IMG/VR virus record: IMGVR_UViG_3300038441_000916
Span: 1 to 34,934 of that record
DNA length: 34,934 nucleotides
Source of the DNA: a virus
Reading direction: 5' to 3' (one strand)
Notes under the pieces: model-generated
Databases searched by the model: none
What the model saw: the letters and a program-made list of their open reading frames with translations, nothing else
Told to the model about the DNA's origin: nothing
Part shown: piece after piece, positions 32,104-34,934 of the stretch
How the letters are laid out: each line of letters opens with the position of its first letter
How positions within the stretch are numbered: the first letter of the stretch is position 1
Translations under genes and position numbers: made by a program

Positions 32104-32134
32104 AAAAGGGTGGCTAGATTCTAGCCACCCTTTT
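32104..32134. terminator. Strong bidirectional terminator
   Basis: A 14-base-pair perfect stem (AAAAGGGTGGCTAG paired with CTAGCCACCCTTTT, three-base loop) lies between the end of the plus-strand replication operon and the minus-strand gene ending at 32138. Both strands end in TTTT, so it works for both. Confidence 0.9.
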
Positions 32135-32137
32135 CTA

Positions 32138-32911
32138 TTACAGAGCTGCGGACTCTTCGATTTGGCTAATCACTTCGTCCAGATAGTCAGGTGCGTAAGC
32201 GTAAAGCTGCGAGTAGTAGTCCTTAGACTGCTTCACGTCATCACGGGTCCAACCAGCGGCCGTGATTTTCTTGTGTGCAGACAGCGGAATCTTGATGTCA
32301 TACACACCAGCTACAGCCGACATGGGGATAACAACGGTTTCCCGGCTAGACTTCGATACGACCTTCAGCACCTCGTCCTTGGTAGACGCTTGAATGCAGA
32401 AGCCATACTCCATATCACCGCTGGAACCTGCGTAGGCAACGAACTCCTTAACGCCTGCAGTGGCCAGTGCCAGATTGCGAATCTTCGGTATATCTGTACG
32501 GTTCTTGGTTGCTGCATGCACCAGTTCCGACAAGTCCTCTTCACCATGACGGGCCAGAAACTTGCCGCCCGTACCTTCTTTCAGTTCCCACAAAGTACGG
32601 TCACGATTATCCATCATGATATTGGAGGCCATAACCCGATAGTTGGCCTTCAATTGGTTGTCGTCATCAACAGCACGAATCTCACGATTGGCCCGAATGA
32701 AGCCAACAGCGACATTGTCCTTAACGATACGGAAGGACGACTCGATCGGTGTAGCCAGGTGCTTCAGTTGCGCAGTCAAAGCCTCGGTCAGGCTTTCTTT
32801 CGTTTGCCTGCCTGTGAAAGCAACGATTACCTTTGCTACCTTAGCCGCAACGATTTGGTGATCAGTAATAGAGACCGTGGATGTGGCAAGGCCTTTGGTA
32901 TTGATGTTCAT
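32138..32911 (-). CDS. Probable virion protein, 257 residues, unknown family
   Basis: This protein begins MNINTKGLATSTVSITDHQ behind GGAGCACTAA. It is alpha/beta in mix, with AAKVAKVIVAFTGRQTKESL near the start, FLARHGEEDLSELVHAATKN in the middle and an acidic helical end (APDYLDEVISQIEES). Codon use is GC-rich, as for abundant virion proteins, and it has its own strong terminator. No family is recognised. It could be an internal or head-associated protein. Confidence 0.6.
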   Translation of the reverse strand: MNINTKGLATSTVSITDHQIVAAKVAKVIVAFTGRQTKESLTEALTAQLKHLATPIESSFRIVKDNVAVGFIRANREIRAVDDDNQLKANYRVMASNIMMDNRDRTLWELKEGTGGKFLARHGEEDLSELVHAATKNRTDIPKIRNLALATAGVKEFVAYAGSSGDMEYGFCIQASTKDEVLKVVSKSSRETVVIPMSAVAGVYDIKIPLSAHKKITAAGWTRDDVKQSKDYYSQLYAYAPDYLDEVISQIEESAAL

Positions 32912-32979
32912 TTAGTGCTCCAAATGTGACATTCTACGATGAGAGGAGGATTGGTGACTTGGCCCACAGGGGCACATAA

Positions 32980-33282
32980 TCATTTGTCCAAGAAATAGAC
33001 TCGTATGTAACCATCACATACGAATATCTCTATTTCATACTTGGATTCGAGTGCAGACAACAACCGGGAGAGAACAAGCAACCCCTGCGGCTTGACTATT
33101 GATTCCCGAGACATAGTGGATTTTCCACGAGGCCTGAACGTTATACGGACAGGACCAGTCTTGGTCTCCTCTATGTCGAAACCACTTTGTGCGATCTTTT
33201 TGACCACATTCTGGATATGTGTGTCTTCTATTTCGCTTAGACCAGAGTCGGCCTGAAGCCGGGTCGCTGCGTTAACCTTCAT
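32980..33282 (-). CDS. NAATRL-leader protein (a)
   Basis: I start at ATG 33282 (AAGGAGAAGCAA upstream), giving 100 residues rather than 110. The N-terminus MKVNAATRLQAD is shared with the two genes that precede it on this strand, while the rest (IQNVVKKIAQSGFDIEE, VRITFRPRGKS, EIEIFVCDGYIRVYFL) differs. The leader and ribosome site are nearly identical in DNA to those at 34021-34053. Shared short N-termini on different bodies recall capsid-targeting leaders of T4 internal head proteins; that role is inferred. Confidence 0.65.
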   Translation of the reverse strand: MKVNAATRLQADSGLSEIEDTHIQNVVKKIAQSGFDIEETKTGPVRITFRPRGKSTMSRESIVKPQGLLVLSRLLSALESKYEIEIFVCDGYIRVYFLDK

Positions 33283-33293
33283 TTGCTTCTCCT
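33261..33293 (+). repeat. Direct repeat copy 1, ribosome site plus leader
   Basis: This 33-base block matches 34021-34053 at 29 of 33 bases. It spans the ribosome site, start codon and first codons of the minus-strand NAATRL protein (a). Confidence 0.75.
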
Positions 33294-33661
33294 TAAAGAG
33301 GGAATTTATCAAACAGAGCTGCGATGCTGGTCAACCCCTCTGGCCCACCAGCTTTAATCTGTTTGGCTATGCTATGCCTATTGATCTTCAAGCTGCCCTT
33401 CAATTGCTTTAGAAAGTCATTTAGATCAGTCGCATAAAATCCGAAGTTATAGATGTCCAGGTCCGAGCTACGGAAATGAAGCTCAAAATATAGCTCGCCC
33501 TCGTTCCGTAGCTCAGCATTCCACAGTGGACCTGACCATTGTATGGACTTGTTGGCTACTTTGCCTCGCCCAAGAGCCTTACACAGGAGTTTGATTACCT
33601 GCTTTAGGTCCTCTATAGAAGCAGCCACCAACCTAGCAGCCGCATTGATTCGAGTACCCAT
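33293..33661 (-). CDS. NAATRL-leader protein (b)
   Basis: This 122-residue protein begins MGTRINAAARLVAASIEDL, a looser copy of the NAATRL leader of its neighbours. The body (LWNAELRNEGELYFELHFRS, DIYNFGFYATDLNDFLKQL) is an alpha/beta domain of unknown family. No good ribosome site is seen. Same possible leader role as its neighbours; its divergence suggests an older duplication. Confidence 0.65.
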   Translation of the reverse strand: MGTRINAAARLVAASIEDLKQVIKLLCKALGRGKVANKSIQWSGPLWNAELRNEGELYFELHFRSSDLDIYNFGFYATDLNDFLKQLKGSLKINRHSIAKQIKAGGPEGLTSIAALFDKFPL

Positions 33662-33670
33662 GATTAATCA

Positions 33671-34042
33671 CTAGAGCTGGTCTCTGAAGAATTTCTTACA
33701 GCCACTATATTTAGTAACTGGGCCATCTATAACAATGATGTCAGAATGTGGAATAAACTGTATGTGAAGACCAACATTTTCTGAATAGGGGGCAATGATA
33801 TAGGTAGCACGTTTTGAGACTTCCAAGTCAAAGAACCGGGGATCAACTGCCTCCTTTATCGTAGCTATTTTATCTTTGATACTTGCTGGAGTGATTGCCA
33901 ACTTTGCAGTGACAAGCCAGCTACCATCCTCTATTGAGATATTCTTTGCCCCTATTCCTAATTCATCGAGGATCTTAAGAACGTCTCGTTTAGAAAGGTT
34001 ATTAATAGCGGCCGCCAACCGAGTTGCTGCGTTAAGTTTCAT
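33671..34042 (-). CDS. NAATRL-leader protein (c)
   Basis: This 123-residue protein begins MKLNAATRLAAAINNLSKRD with AGGAGAAGCAA upstream, almost the same start region as the gene at 32980-33282. The rest (LKILDELGIGAKNISIEDGS, DPRFFDLEVSKRATYIIAPY) is alpha/beta and unfamiliar. It is the next gene after the tail tube on this strand, so a virion role is likely. Confidence 0.65.
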   Translation of the reverse strand: MKLNAATRLAAAINNLSKRDVLKILDELGIGAKNISIEDGSWLVTAKLAITPASIKDKIATIKEAVDPRFFDLEVSKRATYIIAPYSENVGLHIQFIPHSDIIVIDGPVTKYSGCKKFFRDQL

Positions 34043-34053
34043 TTGCTTCTCCT
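34021..34053 (+). repeat. Direct repeat copy 2, ribosome site plus leader
   Basis: The second copy of the 33-base block, at the start of NAATRL protein (c). It supports duplication of a start region, not just similar proteins. Confidence 0.75.
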
Positions 34054-34073
34054 ATTAAATTGAATTTTGTGGA

Positions 34074-34580
34074 TCAAGAATCTTCCCAGTAGTCGTATCG
34101 GAAGGAAATCTGAAGCGTAATGAGATTCGATGCAGAACCATCCAGAGGAACTTCAGTAACGGTTTCAGGCCACAAGCCAATGATATTGCAGGTCCTTACG
34201 ACTTCAGGTATGTCGTTATAGACCACAATCTGCGCATTCACTTTATAGGCAGCAGCAATGGACCCACTATTGTTAGTCCACGACCGCATTTCATCATGCC
34301 ACCTCTTGAACTTCTCACGGGTGGACCAATCAGCGGTTTCCAGAAAGGTAGCATTCAGGGTATGCGTATAAATACGACGGCCCGCATACTGAAGGGAGAC
34401 GCCATGCAAAGCGACTTCCATATTATCCATCCCTGAACCGGGGAGATCAGTCGTCATGCATTTGTAAGTCAAATCACGGGTATCTGAAGAACCTGGGATT
34501 GTTGGCAGGAAAAGATCGAAGTTCCAGGAAGAAGCCGGATCCTGAAGCGATAGAACATCAAACAAAGAAGAACGTGGCAT
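34074..34580 (-). CDS. Tail tube protein (T4 gp19-like)
   Basis: I start at ATG 34580 (MPRSSLFDVLSLQDPASSW) behind GAAGGAGC, giving 168 residues; an upstream frame extension has poor composition and no ribosome site. The sequence follows T4 gp19 (163 residues): YKCMTTDLPGSG near the start, GRRIYTHTLNATFLETADWS in the middle, then KFKRWHDEM, IIGLWPETVTEVPLD and the terminal FRYDYWED, each with a clear counterpart. The protein forms the inner tube of contractile tails, through which DNA passes. It is the clearest evidence here that the phage is a myovirus. Confidence 0.9.
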   Translation of the reverse strand: MPRSSLFDVLSLQDPASSWNFDLFLPTIPGSSDTRDLTYKCMTTDLPGSGMDNMEVALHGVSLQYAGRRIYTHTLNATFLETADWSTREKFKRWHDEMRSWTNNSGSIAAAYKVNAQIVVYNDIPEVVRTCNIIGLWPETVTEVPLDGSASNLITLQISFRYDYWEDS

Positions 34581-34626
34581 TATTAGCTCCTTCAGTTCAG
34601 TAAATAATGTGTTTAAGGAGGATCGT
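34581..34626. promoter_or_regulatory. Divergent promoter region with AGTAAATA element
   Basis: This gap lies between the tail tube (minus) and the plus-strand gene at 34627. AGTAAATA (34599-34606) ends 21 bases before the ATG, the same spacing as at 14751-14758. AAGGAGG (34615-34621) is the ribosome site. For the minus strand, GAAGGAGC is the tail tube's ribosome site. Confidence 0.4.
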
Positions 34627-34934
34627 ATGATACTTGAATCTGAATTTGAAAACGACGGATTTATTGATGATATTGCGGAAGCCTTTATTAAGGACCAGTT
34701 CGACAGCTCTGACCTAGATGACGAAGTGAAGGAAGTTCTGGGTAATGCTATTGCATATGGCATGCTTCACGCCCTGCTTACCGTAACCAATGGTAAACCC
34801 ATTAAAGATGCTGAGGGTAAGGTAACAGACGTGAAGTATTACACCATTGAAGAGCTATTGGTTCAAGCAGAATCGCGATTGGGCATCGATGTAGAAGAGC
34901 AAGAACCACCTAAATCAGATACCGGTGTCTTGCA
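34627..34934 (+). CDS. Hypothetical acidic protein, 3' truncated by window end
   Basis: From ATG 34627, behind AAGGAGG, a frame stays open to the end of the window, 102 codons. The visible part is acidic and helical (LESEFENDGFIDDIAEAFIK, then DLDDEVKEVLGNAIAYGMLH), followed by KYYTIEELLVQAESRLGIDV. No family is recognised. It has a good ribosome site and a possible phage-type promoter. Confidence 0.6.
   Translation, partial: MILESEFENDGFIDDIAEAFIKDQFDSSDLDDEVKEVLGNAIAYGMLHALLTVTNGKPIKDAEGKVTDVKYYTIEELLVQAESRLGIDVEEQEPPKSDTGVL

Noticed and set aside
32162-32929. Plus-strand frame of 255 codons
   Set aside because: Mirror frame of the minus-strand 257-residue gene, which has a ribosome site, terminator and coding bias.
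34581-34763. N-terminal extension of the tail tube gene
   Set aside because: The added 61 residues are Ser-rich low-complexity sequence antisense to the gene at 34627, and the ATG at 34580 has a strong ribosome site and matches gp19 length.

Overview
The window is part of the genome of a tailed double-stranded DNA phage with no bacterial chromosomal genes. A T4 gp19-like tail tube protein points to a contractile (myovirus) tail. A T4-type replication and recombination set (gp46/Rad50-like ATPase, AAA+ clamp loader, sliding clamp, DnaB/gp41-like helicase, UvsW-type SF2 helicase, 5'-3' exonuclease) places it in the broad T4-like sphere. The sliding clamp is about as long as a bacterial beta clamp, and much of the gene content is unfamiliar. 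A GH19 endolysin and a LydA-like holin suggest a Gram-negative host. Genes are tightly packed with many ATGA/TAATG stop-start overlaps. I saw no tRNA, CRISPR array, transposase, integrase or reverse transcriptase.

Layout. (1) 1-1593, plus strand: the 3' end of a glycine-rich fibre gene, then an Acb1-type 2H phosphoesterase (anti-CBASS), ending at a bidirectional hairpin. (2) 1636-14703, minus strand: a lysis and adhesin operon read from right to left. It runs holin, two membrane-anchored beta-domain proteins, GH19 endolysin, small fibre protein, Asp-box adhesin, zinc-ribbon protein, small virion-like proteins, then three more Asp-box adhesins, and ends at a perfect-palindrome terminator (2189-2212). 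A further small fibre gene beyond it is split by a frameshift at 1851-1857. (3) 14779-15911, plus strand: a small gene and a FEN-type exonuclease. (4) 15898-18237, minus strand: a 779-residue tail fibre whose end overlaps the exonuclease by 14 bases. (5) 18271-31998, plus strand: a nearly gapless operon of about 18 genes. These are a Cas4/AddB-like nuclease, clamp loader, gp46-like ATPase, sliding clamp, SF2 helicase, a probable degenerate AAA+ protein, the replicative helicase and many small unknowns; it ends at a strong terminator (32104-32134). (6) 31981-34580, minus strand: probable virion proteins, three with the same NAATRL-like N-terminus, and the tail tube. (7) A plus-strand gene starting at 34627 runs off the window.

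How the genes work together. The plus-strand operon supplies a replisome (clamp, loader, helicase, perhaps a helicase loader) and recombination functions (gp46-like ATPase, Fe-S nuclease, SF2 helicase, FEN exonuclease); no polymerase, primase, SSB or Mre11/gp47 partner is in view. The minus-strand blocks supply late functions: virion parts, several host-recognition adhesins and lysis.

Most interesting points: the likely -1 frameshift in the fibre gene at 1636-2138, where only the shifted frame reaches a C-terminal motif shared with two neighbours; the Acb1 homologue; a nuclease with both an Fe-S-like cysteine set and a second cysteine cluster; an AAA+-like protein without a normal P-loop next to the replicative helicase; duplicated NAATRL leaders; and two related membrane-anchored proteins where spanins would be expected.
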